The notes beneath the pieces were generated by a model. The model searched no databases. It was given only the letters and a program-made list of their open reading frames with translations, and had not been told where the DNA came from. From assembly GCA_945903265.1 (NCBI GenBank), contig CAMDNQ010000021.1, positions 1 to 46,635 on the forward strand: a DNA stretch of 46,635 nucleotides, written 5' to 3'. Below, piece by piece: positions 16,459-24,265 of this stretch; positions within the stretch are counted from its first letter, which is position 1; each line of letters starts with the position of its first letter. The DNA is from Candidatus Sulfopaludibacter sp. SbA3 (GTDB lineage: Bacteria > Acidobacteriota > Vicinamibacteria > Vicinamibacterales > UBA2999). Position numbers and translations under genes: made by a program.

Positions 16459-18080
16459 TCGACGAACGTCACCTTATTGATCTCGCGCAGGGTGGACTGG
16501 CCGAGGAGCACTTTTTCGACCGCCGATTCCCGGAGGAACCGCATGCCCTCTGCGGCCGCCGTTTTCTTGATGTCGGAAATGGGCCGTCGTTCGAGGATCA
16601 TCTCACGGATAGGATCGGACAAATTGAGGAGCTCGCAGATGGCGGTGCGTCCCTTGAAGCCGGTGCCGCCGCAGTCGATACACCCGGCGCCTTCATAGAA
16701 CTGGTGCGAATCCGCGAATGCGGGATTGATCCCCGAATCCTCGAGCGCCTTCCGGTCGATACGCACCGGCCGCTTGCACTGCGCGCAGATCAACCGGACC
16801 AGGCGCTGCGCCATCACGCAGTTGAGCGCGGACACGAACTGGTATGGCTCGACGCCCATGTTGAGAAAGCGTCCCAGCACGTCCAGGACGTTATTGGCGT
16901 GGACGGTGGTGAACACCAGATGCCCCGTCAGCGCCGACTGAATCGCAATCTGCGCCGTCTCCGGATCGCGGATCTCGCCGACCATGATCTTGTCGGGATC
17001 GTGGCGAAGGATCGACCGCAGGCCGCGCGCGAACGTCAGCCCCTTCTTCTCGTTGATCGGAATCTGCGTGATCCCCGACAACTGATACTCGACAGGATCT
17101 TCAATCGTGATGATCTTGTCTTCGATCGTGCGGATCTCCGACAGCGCCGCGTAGAGCGTCGTCGTCTTCCCCGAGCCGGTGGGGCCGGTCACGAGCACCA
17201 TCCCGTACGGCTCATGGATGTACTTGCGGAACCGCTTGAGCTCGGCTTCCGGAAAGCCGAGGATGTCGAGCGTCAGGTCGGTGAACTGCTCGCTGATCGA
17301 TTCCTTGTCGAGAATACGGATGACCGCGTCCTCGCCGTGCACGCTCGGCATGATCGAGACGCGGAAGTCGATGGTCTTGCCGGGCATGCGCACCTTGAAG
17401 CGGCCGTCCTGCGGCACGCGCTTCTCCGCGATGTCGAGCTCCGCCATGACCTTGACGCGCGAGATGATCGAGCTGTGGAACTGCTTCGCGATCGGCCGCA
17501 TTGCCGGCTGCAGCACCCCGTCGATGCGGTACTTCACATGGACGGCGTCATCGCCGGTCTCGATGTGGATGTCGCTCGCCCGTCGCTGGATGGCGGTGTA
17601 GATGGTTGAATCCACCAGTTTGATGATCGGACTGATGTCGCTGGTCAGCCGTTCGACCGTCAGGTTGTCATCGGCGGCGTCGTCTTCCTTGAGGACCTGC
17701 AGCTCGAAGCCTTCGGTCGCGTCCTCGAGGACCCGCTGCGAGCTCTCGCTCTTCTTCAGGATCGACTGAATCGCCGATGGAGCGCCGACGGTGACGCGGA
17801 CGGGCATGCCCAGAATCACCCCGAGCTCGTCGATCATCGGCAGATCGGTCGGATCGGAGACGACAATCACGAGCGACCGGCCATCCCGCCGGTGCGGGAC
17901 GAAGCCGTACCGCAGCATCAGGTCCGCGGGGATCGTGCGGAACAGCTCCTGGTCGATCCGGAAGTCGTCCATGTCGACGAACTCCAGCCTGTAGCGCTCG
18001 GCGAGCTTGCGCGCGCGCGCGATTTCCGCCGAGTAATCCTCCGGGGTCTGAACGAGGTTGGCTGGATCGAGAGTCGCCAC
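16455..18080 (-). CDS. Assembly ATPase PilB/GspE
   Basis: 541 residues. It hydrolyses ATP in the cytoplasm to drive pilus or pseudopilus extension. An N-terminal MshEN/GspE_N domain (about 1-130) precedes the secretion-ATPase core. Visible motifs are Walker A 'GPTGSGKT' (299-306), the Asp box 'IITIEDPVEY' (about 323-332), Walker B 'DKIMVGEIRD' (363-372), and the His box 'GHLVFTTVHAN'. A four-Cys zinc site is formed by C432/C435 and C467/C470. Retraction ATPases (PilT) lack the N-terminal domain and zinc site, so this is the extension motor. It starts 2 nt after the GspF stop. Confidence 0.92.
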   Translation of the reverse strand: MATLDPANLVQTPEDYSAEIARARKLAERYRLEFVDMDDFRIDQELFRTIPADLMLRYGFVPHRRDGRSLVIVVSDPTDLPMIDELGVILGMPVRVTVGAPSAIQSILKKSESSQRVLEDATEGFELQVLKEDDAADDNLTVERLTSDISPIIKLVDSTIYTAIQRRASDIHIETGDDAVHVKYRIDGVLQPAMRPIAKQFHSSIISRVKVMAELDIAEKRVPQDGRFKVRMPGKTIDFRVSIMPSVHGEDAVIRILDKESISEQFTDLTLDILGFPEAELKRFRKYIHEPYGMVLVTGPTGSGKTTTLYAALSEIRTIEDKIITIEDPVEYQLSGITQIPINEKKGLTFARGLRSILRHDPDKIMVGEIRDPETAQIAIQSALTGHLVFTTVHANNVLDVLGRFLNMGVEPYQFVSALNCVMAQRLVRLICAQCKRPVRIDRKALEDSGINPAFADSHQFYEGAGCIDCGGTGFKGRTAICELLNLSDPIREMILERRPISDIKKTAAAEGMRFLRESAVEKVLLGQSTLREINKVTFVE

Positions 18081-18082
18081 GT

Positions 18083-19294
18083 CTACCCTCCCATGACCGA
18101 ACTGAGCTCGAAGAGCGGCATGTACAGCGCGAGGACCACGGCGGCAATCACGACGCCCATGATGACCAGGATCACCGGCTCGATGATCGTGATGAACCGG
18201 CTCACTTCCGTCTCGATTTCCTCATCGTAGAAATCCGCGAGGCTGTTCAGCATTTCCTGGAGCGCGCCGGTCGATTCTCCGACCTCGACCATCTTCACGG
18301 CCACGTCGGGAAACACGCCGCGCGCGAGCAGCGCGCCCGCGAAGCTCTCCCCTTCCTTGACGCGCTGCGTGACGATTCCGATTTCTTCCGCGAGGTGCCT
18401 GTTCGTCATCGCGCGCCCCGCGATTTCGAGGGCGTTCACGAGTGGAATGCCGCCCCCGATGAGCGTGGCCAGGGTGCGGGACAGCTGCGACACGGCAAAT
18501 TTCCGGACGGAGGGTCCGGCCCACGGCATCTTCAGGAGCATCCGATCGGCGCGTGCGCGCTGTTCGGGCCGCTTGGCCCATGCCGCGATGGAGATGACGC
18601 TGCCGGCGACCGCGACGGCGATCAGCAGCAGGTTGTCGACGAGGAGGTTGGAGATGCCGACGACGACACGTGTCGACAGCGGAAGCTCGCGGTCGTAGCT
18701 GCCATAGAAACCGGAGAACGCCGGAACGACCCGTACCACGATGATCAGGATGAGCACGATCATCAGGGTGACCAGGATGGCGGGATAAATCAGCGCGGAG
18801 ATCGTCCGTCGCCTCACCGCGCCGATGATTTTTTCGTACGCCACATAGCGCCGGATGACGGCGTCGAGATTGCCGCTTCGCTCGCCGGCCATCAGCGACA
18901 CGGGATACACCGCGGGAAAGAGACCGGGGTGTTCGCCAAAGGCGTCCGACAGGGCGGTGCCGGCCTTCACCCGCTCGTAGACCCCGTCGAGCACCGCTTT
19001 GAACGTCGGATGGGCGACCCGCTGGCGCAGGATGTCGAGCGACTGCACGAGCGGCATGCCCGCCTTGAGCAGCGTCGCGAGTTCCTGATTGAAGACGATG
19101 AAATCCTGCCGGGGGATGCGCCGGCGGCGCGGACCGCCCAGGGCCAGCGCGGGCAGACCTCCACGGCGCTGGAGGGCCAGGACGTACAAGCCCTTATCTT
19201 CCAGTTCCTTGCGGAGGTGCGACTCGCTGTCGGCCACGTAGACGCCCTCGATGACGTCCCCCGTCGCCGTGCCGAGCCTACAGCGAAATTCCAT
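18083..19294 (-). CDS. Inner-membrane platform protein PilC/GspF
   Basis: 403 residues with the two T2SSF domains: about 70-193 ('FNQELATLLKAGMPLVQSL', 'VSLMAGERSGNLDAVI') and about 275-396 ('QLSRTLATLIGGGIPLVNAL', 'VEVGESTGALQEMLNSL'). Transmembrane helices lie near 168-190, 220-240 and 372-395. It is the first gene of the eleven-gene operon and anchors the assembly ATPase to the membrane. The ATG at 19294 has no Shine-Dalgarno sequence but lies 6 nt after an extended -10 hexamer. Confidence 0.92.
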   Translation of the reverse strand: MEFRCRLGTATGDVIEGVYVADSESHLRKELEDKGLYVLALQRRGGLPALALGGPRRRRIPRQDFIVFNQELATLLKAGMPLVQSLDILRQRVAHPTFKAVLDGVYERVKAGTALSDAFGEHPGLFPAVYPVSLMAGERSGNLDAVIRRYVAYEKIIGAVRRRTISALIYPAILVTLMIVLILIIVVRVVPAFSGFYGSYDRELPLSTRVVVGISNLLVDNLLLIAVAVAGSVISIAAWAKRPEQRARADRMLLKMPWAGPSVRKFAVSQLSRTLATLIGGGIPLVNALEIAGRAMTNRHLAEEIGIVTQRVKEGESFAGALLARGVFPDVAVKMVEVGESTGALQEMLNSLADFYDEEIETEVSRFITIIEPVILVIMGVVIAAVVLALYMPLFELSSVMGG

Positions 19295-19300
19295 CGATCA

Positions 19301-19306
19301 ACTCTA
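19301..19306 (-). promoter_or_regulatory. Candidate extended -10 for the pilus/secretion operon, leaderless
   Basis: On the minus strand the sequence reads TGgTAGAGT, followed by only 6 nt (TGATCG) before the ATG of gspF. Transcription would therefore start at or within a base or two of the A of the start codon. No good -35 is seen. The 108 bp between this site and the upstream lipoprotein gene holds no other gene. Confidence 0.45.
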
Positions 19307-19414
19307 CCAACCTCTTCCAAACCCTTAGACCGGATTGACGCCGCCACGGACGGCCCGGACGGCCCGCGAAGCCGCCGGAGCGTGCAAATGTGCGAACTGC
19401 CGCGGCCCGCGCGG

Positions 19415-20296
19415 CTAGGAAGGCTCGACGAACGCGCGGAAGACGCGGATCCCGAGCTCGCGCGCGTCTCCGCTCTTCAGCGCCGGAACGTGCGCCGGTA
19501 CAAATGTCTTATCAACCACCAGCGTCAGGTCGACCGTCTCGCCGGTCCCGAGCTGGGCGGCTGGAATCGTCAGCCGCCGCAGATCGCTGCCGCCGGGATT
19601 CAGGGTGAAGCTGTCGATGACGGTCTCCCCGATCCGCAGCTCGACCCGCTGCGGCGGGACCGCCGCGACCGGCTGATCCACCTGCAGATAGAGGCGCGCG
19701 TCGCGTTGCGGGTTTCGAAATCCGAGGGTGGCCCGGCCCTTCGACCATTGCCATTCGCGGGCGTTGTCGTCGGGAGGCGCCTCCGTCTCGTGCCAGCCGT
19801 CCGTGAACACCATCAGATAGGCGTCGCTCTCGAGCCGCATGTCGAACATCGCGACGTCATACGCGCGCTGTCCCTCGGTTCGCCCCGCCAGCGGCAGCCG
19901 TTCCCCGCTCGCCGGAGCGAACAGCCCGACCTGGATCCGCGCCTGGCCGACGTACGGGAACTTCGGCACGAACATCGGGCGCGTGTACTCGACGGTGGAT
20001 CCCGGCTTCCATTCGCGTACGGGCGTCGGCGGCGGATGGTCGTCCGTCCACATCAACTCGCCGTCGCTGTCGAGGAAGTGCGCGAAGACCCAGTACTCCT
20101 CGGCGACCGAGGGCGCGTCCGCCGCCACGTCGAAGCGGTACGTGATCTCGACGGGCGTGCCTATCGCAGGTGCCGTCTTGTTCAGCGTGACCGTCGGCGT
20201 TGCCACCGGCGGAGCGGTGTCGGCCGCGCTGGAACATGCCGCCGCCCCACCGGCCAGCAGCGCTGCGGCCAGGGCGCAAGTCCATCTGATGAGCAT
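19415..20296 (-). CDS. Predicted lipoprotein of unknown function
   Basis: 293 residues. The N-terminal signal ends in a lipobox ('GGAAACSSA', C21). The rest is soluble and beta-rich, with a large Ig-like or jellyroll-like pattern: '[14 protein letters not shown]', '[19 protein letters not shown]', '[19 protein letters not shown]', '[10 protein letters not shown]', '[14 protein letters not shown]'. I do not recognise a named domain with confidence. It resembles conserved hypothetical lipoproteins seen near glycosyltransferase or surface genes. It is transcribed divergently from the microcompartment gene pair, with start codons 47 bp apart, and lies upstream of the pilus operon on the same strand with a 120-bp gap. 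Confidence 0.6.
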   Translation of the reverse strand: MLIRWTCALAAALLAGGAAACSSAADTAPPVATPTVTLNKTAPAIGTPVEITYRFDVAADAPSVAEEYWVFAHFLDSDGELMWTDDHPPPTPVREWKPGSTVEYTRPMFVPKFPYVGQARIQVGLFAPASGERLPLAGRTEGQRAYDVAMFDMRLESDAYLMVFTDGWHETEAPPDDNAREWQWSKGRATLGFRNPQRDARLYLQVDQPVAAVPPQRVELRIGETVIDSFTLNPGGSDLRRLTIPAAQLGTGETVDLTLVVDKTFVPAHVPALKSGDARELGIRVFRAFVEPS

Positions 20297-20308
20297 CTGT
20301 GAATGGAA

Positions 20309-20314
20309 ATGATA
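20309..20314 (-). promoter_or_regulatory. Candidate -10 for the lipoprotein gene
   Basis: TATCAT on the minus strand, 12 nt before the ATG at 20296. It lies within about 20 bp of the opposing -10 of the shell-protein gene, so the two promoters overlap back to back. No clear -35 is visible. Confidence 0.35.
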
Positions 20315-20326
20315 CCGCGCATTTCG

Positions 20327-20335
20327 TGCTAGAGT
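20327..20335 (+). promoter_or_regulatory. Candidate extended -10 for the BMC operon, nearly leaderless
   Basis: TGcTAGAGT, the same nine-base pattern as upstream of the MltD-like gene (22472-22480). The hexamer ends 8 nt before the ATG at 20344. No good -35 lies at 16-18 bp spacing, consistent with reliance on the extended -10. Confidence 0.42.
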
Positions 20336-20343
20336 CTCCGCAA

Positions 20344-20619
20344 ATGGCGGCAGATGCGCTCGGAATGATTGAAACGCGAGGACTCATCGGGTCGATCGAA
20401 GCAGCCGATGCGATGGTCAAGGCCGCCAACGTCACGCTCATCGGCAAGGAATACATCGGTGCCGGGTACGTCACCGTCCTGTGCCGGGGCGACGTCGGCG
20501 CCGTGAAGGCCGCCACCGATGCCGGTGCCGCGGCCGCGCGGCGCGTCGGCGAGCTCATCTCCGTCCACGTCATTCCCCGGCCGCATACGGAAGTCGAGCG
20601 CATACTGCCCCAGATATAG
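20344..20619 (+). CDS. Bacterial microcompartment hexamer shell protein (BMC-H, PduA/EutM/CcmK family)
   Basis: A 91-residue single BMC-domain protein that forms hexameric facets of a protein organelle shell. The family core is clear: '[17 protein letters not shown]' at the N-terminus, pore-loop region '[19 protein letters not shown]' (about 36-54), '[19 protein letters not shown]' and the terminal '[12 protein letters not shown]'. The pore loop reads I-G-A-G-Y where PduA/EutM-type proteins usually have G-S-G; the residue lining the pore sets which metabolites pass. I start at ATG 20344 because the preceding in-frame codons overlap the promoter and are unlike the family. The aldehyde dehydrogenase follows after 12 nt, clearly co-transcribed. 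No BMC-T or BMC-P (EutN/CcmL pentamer) gene is in the window. Confidence 0.93.
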   Translation: MAADALGMIETRGLIGSIEAADAMVKAANVTLIGKEYIGAGYVTVLCRGDVGAVKAATDAGAAAARRVGELISVHVIPRPHTEVERILPQI

Positions 20620-20631
20620 GCGGGAGCCCCC

Positions 20632-22416
20632 ATGGCCGCCCCGGATAGCATCCCCTCTTCAGAGAAAGACCTCACCTCGATCGCAGAAGCCCGAGCCCTC
20701 GCGCGACACGCGAAGCAGGCGCAGGCACGGCTCGCGGAACTCTCCCAGGAACAGATCGACGCCATCGTGACGGCCGTCGCGGACGCCGTGACGCCGCACG
20801 CCGACGCGCTGGCGCGGCTCGCCGTCGAAGAGACCGGGTACGGCGTCGTCGCCGACAAGCTCCAGAAGAACCTGTTTGCGTCGCGGCGCGTCTACGAGTT
20901 CATCCGGCCGATTCGGACCGTCGGCGTCGTGAACCGGATCGAGGACCGGAAGATCGTCGAGATCGCCGAGCCCTTCGGCGTGGTGGCGGCCGTCGTGCCG
21001 TCGACCAATCCGACGTCCACCGCCATCTACAAGGTGTTGATTGCGCTGAAGGCGCGATGCGCCATCGTGATCAGCCCGCATCCATCGGCGGTGCGCTGCA
21101 TCACCCGCACGGTCGAAATCATGGCCGAGGCCGCCGCGCGCGCCGGGGCGCCGGACGGCAGCATCGGCTGGATGAAGACGGTGACGCTCGAAGGCACACA
21201 GGAGCTGATGAAGCACCGCGACGTCGCCGTCATCCTGGCGACCGGCGGCATGGGTCTCGTGCGCGCCGCCTACAGCGCCGGCAAGCCGGCGTACGGCGTC
21301 GGACCGGGAAATGCTCCCGCGTTCATCGAGCGGAGCGCCGACGTTCCCAAGGCGGTGCGCGACATCATCACGGGCAAGACGTTCGACAACGGCGTCCTGT
21401 GCTCCTCCGAGAATTCGGTCGTCGTCGACGAGCCGATCGCCGAGGAGGCACGGCGGACGTTCGTGGCCGAAGGCGCCTATTTCATGAACTCGGCCGAGAT
21501 GGAGCGGCTGGCCAAGGCGTTCGTCACACCGCAGCGGCTGCCGAATCCGGCGCTGGTCGGCAAGTCGGCGCGCCATATTGCGGATGCGGTCGGCATCCAC
21601 GCGCCCGAAGGGACGCGGGTGCTTATCGCCCCCCTCGCCGGCGTCGGCCGCGACTATCCCCTCTCGATTGAAAAGCTGGCCCCGATCCTGTCCTGGTATG
21701 TCGTGAAGGACTGGCGGGAAGGATGCGAGCGGTGCATCCAGGTTCTGAGATACGGCGGCATGGGCCACACCATGTCGATCCACTCGAAGAATGACGAGGT
21801 CATCCTGCAGTTCGGCCTGCGCAAGCCGGCCTTCCGCATCGTGGTGAATACGCCGACGACGCATGGGTCAATCGGGCTGACAACGGGCTTGGACCCGGCG
21901 ATGACGCTGGGGTGCGGCGGCTGGGGCGGCAACATCACGTCGGACAACATCTCGCCGCGTCATCTGTTGAATATCAAGCGCTTGGCGTACGAGGTGCGGC
22001 CGGCGCAGCGTTCGTCTCCAGACGTAGGGGCCGGCTTCCCTGGCCCGCGAGAAGCCGGGGGCAGCCGGCCCGTGGACAGCCGGCTAAAGCCGGCCTCCAC
22101 GCCATCACTCCCCCAGCCGCCGGCGCGACCTGTCGCTGAAGGCATCCCGGTTCAGGCCCTTGCCGCCCGGATCGACAGTTTTCTGGCGTCCAGGGGCTAC
22201 GTTCAGGGAGGGGAACTTCCCTCGTCCGAGGTGACGGCTCGCCCCCCCGCCCAGGCGGCGGAAGCGGCCGTCGGATTCGTCTGCGAGGAGGACGTGCGGC
22301 TGGCGCTGAGGTCGGGGCGAAAGCTCGTGATCGATGAAAAGACGATCGTCACCCCGGCCGCCCGGGATCTTGGGGAGGAGAACCGCGTATTCATTCAAGC
22401 AGGCTGGAAGTCTTGA
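20632..22416 (+). CDS. CoA-acylating aldehyde dehydrogenase (EutE/PduP-like) with C-terminal extension
   Basis: 594 residues. Oxidises an aldehyde to acyl-CoA with NAD+, the signature core enzyme of catabolic microcompartments. Residues 1 to about 455 form the aldehyde dehydrogenase domain: cofactor region '[18 protein letters not shown]', and catalytic C257 in '[12 protein letters not shown]'. A proline- and glycine-rich linker (465-491) is encoded by an embedded palindromic repeat. An amphipathic helix follows (about 506-525, '[18 protein letters not shown]'), resembling an encapsulation peptide. A terminal module (about 548-594, '[14 protein letters not shown]...[10 protein letters not shown]') recalls the short N-terminal motif of EutQ and EutT. 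AldDHs in other compartments carry simple N- or C-terminal peptides, so this layout is unusual. GGGAG lies 6 nt before ATG 20632. The aldehyde source enzyme is not in the window. Confidence 0.88.
   Translation: MAAPDSIPSSEKDLTSIAEARALARHAKQAQARLAELSQEQIDAIVTAVADAVTPHADALARLAVEETGYGVVADKLQKNLFASRRVYEFIRPIRTVGVVNRIEDRKIVEIAEPFGVVAAVVPSTNPTSTAIYKVLIALKARCAIVISPHPSAVRCITRTVEIMAEAAARAGAPDGSIGWMKTVTLEGTQELMKHRDVAVILATGGMGLVRAAYSAGKPAYGVGPGNAPAFIERSADVPKAVRDIITGKTFDNGVLCSSENSVVVDEPIAEEARRTFVAEGAYFMNSAEMERLAKAFVTPQRLPNPALVGKSARHIADAVGIHAPEGTRVLIAPLAGVGRDYPLSIEKLAPILSWYVVKDWREGCERCIQVLRYGGMGHTMSIHSKNDEVILQFGLRKPAFRIVVNTPTTHGSIGLTTGLDPAMTLGCGGWGGNITSDNISPRHLLNIKRLAYEVRPAQRSSPDVGAGFPGPREAGGSRPVDSRLKPASTPSLPQPPARPVAEGIPVQALAARIDSFLASRGYVQGGELPSSEVTARPPAQAAEAAVGFVCEEDVRLALRSGRKLVIDEKTIVTPAARDLGEENRVFIQAGWKS
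22024..22103. repeat. Palindromic (REP-like) element embedded in the aldehyde dehydrogenase frame
   Basis: Two hairpins lie in tandem. CCGGCTTC (22031-22038) pairs with GAAGCCGG (22051-22058). GCCGGCT (22079-22085) pairs with AGCCGGC (22088-22094). The second hairpin's 14-nt core CCGGCTAAAGCCGG is the exact reverse complement of the core found between genes at 38089-38102. The element is read through without a stop, giving a low-complexity stretch (residues about 465-491) between the catalytic domain and the C-terminal helix. The end points are my estimate from where the palindromic composition stops. Confidence 0.65.
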
Positions 22417-22446
22417 TGAGCTCTAACTGCTGAGTTCATTAGACTT
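22408..22446 (+). terminator. Hairpin overlapping the aldehyde dehydrogenase stop codon
   Basis: AAGTCT..ATGA (22408-22419) pairs with TCAT.AGACTT (22437-22446) with a small bulge, and an inner CTC/GAG pair (22421-22423 / 22432-22434) closes the top. The TGA stop (22414-22416) is inside the left arm. No U-tract follows, so it may be a weak or factor-dependent terminator, or it may shield the downstream promoter at 22452. Confidence 0.35.
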
Positions 22447-22451
22447 ACTGT

Positions 22452-22480
22452 TTGACCCTCGATCCCGTGAATGCTAGAGT
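22452..22480 (+). promoter_or_regulatory. Promoter of the MltD-like gene, leaderless
   Basis: -35 TTGACC (22452-22457), a 17-bp spacer, then extended -10 TGcTAGAGT with the hexamer at 22475-22480. The start codon GTG 22487 follows after 6 nt, so transcription would begin at about the first base of the gene. This is the best-formed housekeeping-type promoter in the window. Confidence 0.6.
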
Positions 22481-22486
22481 AGCGCG

Positions 22487-24238
22487 GTGATGCTGAGCAG
22501 CCCGCGGCTCGTCAAGGCAGGCGTCGTCCTGAGTGTAGGGTTTCTTGCGACGGCCTGCGCGGCACGTGTCCCGGCGCCCTCCCAGGTTTCGACCCCCGTT
22601 GCGGTCGCCGCCGCCCCCACCGCCCCCGCGGCGGTCCCCGAGCCTCTTCCCGAGCCCGCACTTGAGCTGATCGACCTCTCCACCCGCCATTTTGAAGCGG
22701 GCCAGCGGGAGCTCGAACTGGGGCATCTCGACGCTGCGAAGGACGAATTCAACCTTGCGCTCGAAGTGCTTCTGGAGTCGCCCTTTGGGGGCCGCACGGA
22801 ACCGCGCATCCGCGAGCATTTTGACGATCTGGTGGAGCGGATCAGCGCCTACGAAGTGACCGCCCTCGCACAGGGTGACGGGTTCGAGGAGCAGCGGACG
22901 TCCGAGTCCGCCACGATCGACGAGCTCCTGGCCAGCCTGATATTCGAGGTACCTGCGCCGACGCAGGAAACCACGCGGGCGGTCGCCGAGGATCTGAAGT
23001 CGCTCGCGCACGACATCGATATCCCGCTGAATGCCAAGGTCCTGTCATTCGTGCAGCTGTTCAGGGGCCGGCTGAGATCCTTCCTCGAAGAGGGCTTGAG
23101 CCGCAGCGTCCAGTACCTGCCGATGATTCAGAGCATCTTCCGGGCAGAAGGCCTCCCGCTGGATCTGGCGTATGTGCCGCTGATCGAGAGCGCGTTCAAG
23201 ACGTCGGCGCTCTCGCGGGCCAAGGCTCGCGGGATCTGGCAATTCATGCCCGGCACCGGTCTCGAAATGGGCCTGCGCCACGACTGGTACATCGACGAGC
23301 GCGCCGAACCCGAAAAGGCGACGCGCGCCGCGGCGAAGTACCTCAAGACGCTTCACAGGATGTTTGACGGGGACTGGCACCTGGCGCTGGCGTCGTACAA
23401 CGCGGGTCCCGGCCGCGTGTCGCGTGCCATGAAGCGGTCCGGGCGCACGGATTACTGGAAGCTGACGGCGACCACACGGTTCCTGCCGCGCGAGACGCGC
23501 GACTACGTGCCGCTGATCCTGGCGGCGATGATCGTCGCGAGAAACCCTGAGCAGTACGGCCTGAACGTCCAGCCGGTCGAGCCGGTCCGCTATGAGTCCG
23601 TGGCTCTGAACACACCGGTCGATCTCCGCCGGGTCGCCGAGTGGGTTGCCGAGCCGGTGAAGAAGCTTCAGGACCTCAATCCGGAGCTTCGCCGCTGGAC
23701 GACTCCGGTGAAGGCTTCCGAATACGAGCTGAAGGTCCCGGAGGGCGTTGGCGACATCGTCCGCGCGAACCTGTCGCTCGCCGACCCCGACGACCTCGCG
23801 CCGCTCAACTGGCACACGGTCAAGAAGGGCGAGACGCTGCAGACGATCTCCAAGAAGCTCAAGGTCACTCGGGCCGACCTCGCGGAGGCCAACTATCTCT
23901 CGACCCGGGCGAAGATTGCGGCCGGCCAGCGGCTGATTGTTCCGCGCGCGCCCGCGCTGATGCTCGCTTCGACCCCCGACAATCCCCCGCCGGCGACCGA
24001 GACGCGCTCGGCTGATGCGGTCGTCGCGGTCAATAACGTGGCGCCCGTCGCCCGCGCGCGCACGCCGGCGTCTCTCACCTACCGGGTGAAGCGCGGCGAC
24101 ACATTGTTGAAGATTGCGAAGGTCTACCGGACGACGGTGGCGTCGCTGAAGACGTGGAATCGCCTGCGGGGCAATTCAATTCAAGTGGGCCAGCGTCTGA
24201 CGATTCGTACCCAGGCCGGCGCGACCGCGACCGACTAA
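22487..24238 (+). CDS. MltD-like membrane-bound lytic transglycosylase with two LysM domains
   Basis: 583 residues from GTG 22487 (ATG 22490 is the next codon). The N-terminal signal ends in a lipobox 'GFLATACAA', so it is lipid-anchored. An SLT/lysozyme-like domain covers about 200-330. The catalytic Glu is in 'YVPLIESAFKTSALSRA', and 'GIWQFMPGTGLEMGL' and 'ALASYNAGPGRVSRAM' are family signatures. Two C-terminal LysM repeats bind peptidoglycan: 'WHTVKKGETLQTISKKLKV' (about 443-489) and 'YRVKRGDTLLKIAKVYRTT' (about 530-575). It cleaves MurNAc-GlcNAc bonds to 1,6-anhydro products in the periplasm, generating material that recycling genes such as murQ could consume. The frame ends in short CCGACTA-type repeats. 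Confidence 0.92.
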   Translation: MMLSSPRLVKAGVVLSVGFLATACAARVPAPSQVSTPVAVAAAPTAPAAVPEPLPEPALELIDLSTRHFEAGQRELELGHLDAAKDEFNLALEVLLESPFGGRTEPRIREHFDDLVERISAYEVTALAQGDGFEEQRTSESATIDELLASLIFEVPAPTQETTRAVAEDLKSLAHDIDIPLNAKVLSFVQLFRGRLRSFLEEGLSRSVQYLPMIQSIFRAEGLPLDLAYVPLIESAFKTSALSRAKARGIWQFMPGTGLEMGLRHDWYIDERAEPEKATRAAAKYLKTLHRMFDGDWHLALASYNAGPGRVSRAMKRSGRTDYWKLTATTRFLPRETRDYVPLILAAMIVARNPEQYGLNVQPVEPVRYESVALNTPVDLRRVAEWVAEPVKKLQDLNPELRRWTTPVKASEYELKVPEGVGDIVRANLSLADPDDLAPLNWHTVKKGETLQTISKKLKVTRADLAEANYLSTRAKIAAGQRLIVPRAPALMLASTPDNPPPATETRSADAVVAVNNVAPVARARTPASLTYRVKRGDTLLKIAKVYRTTVASLKTWNRLRGNSIQVGQRLTIRTQAGATATD

Positions 24239-24265
24239 CTACCGACTACCGACTACCAACCAGGA

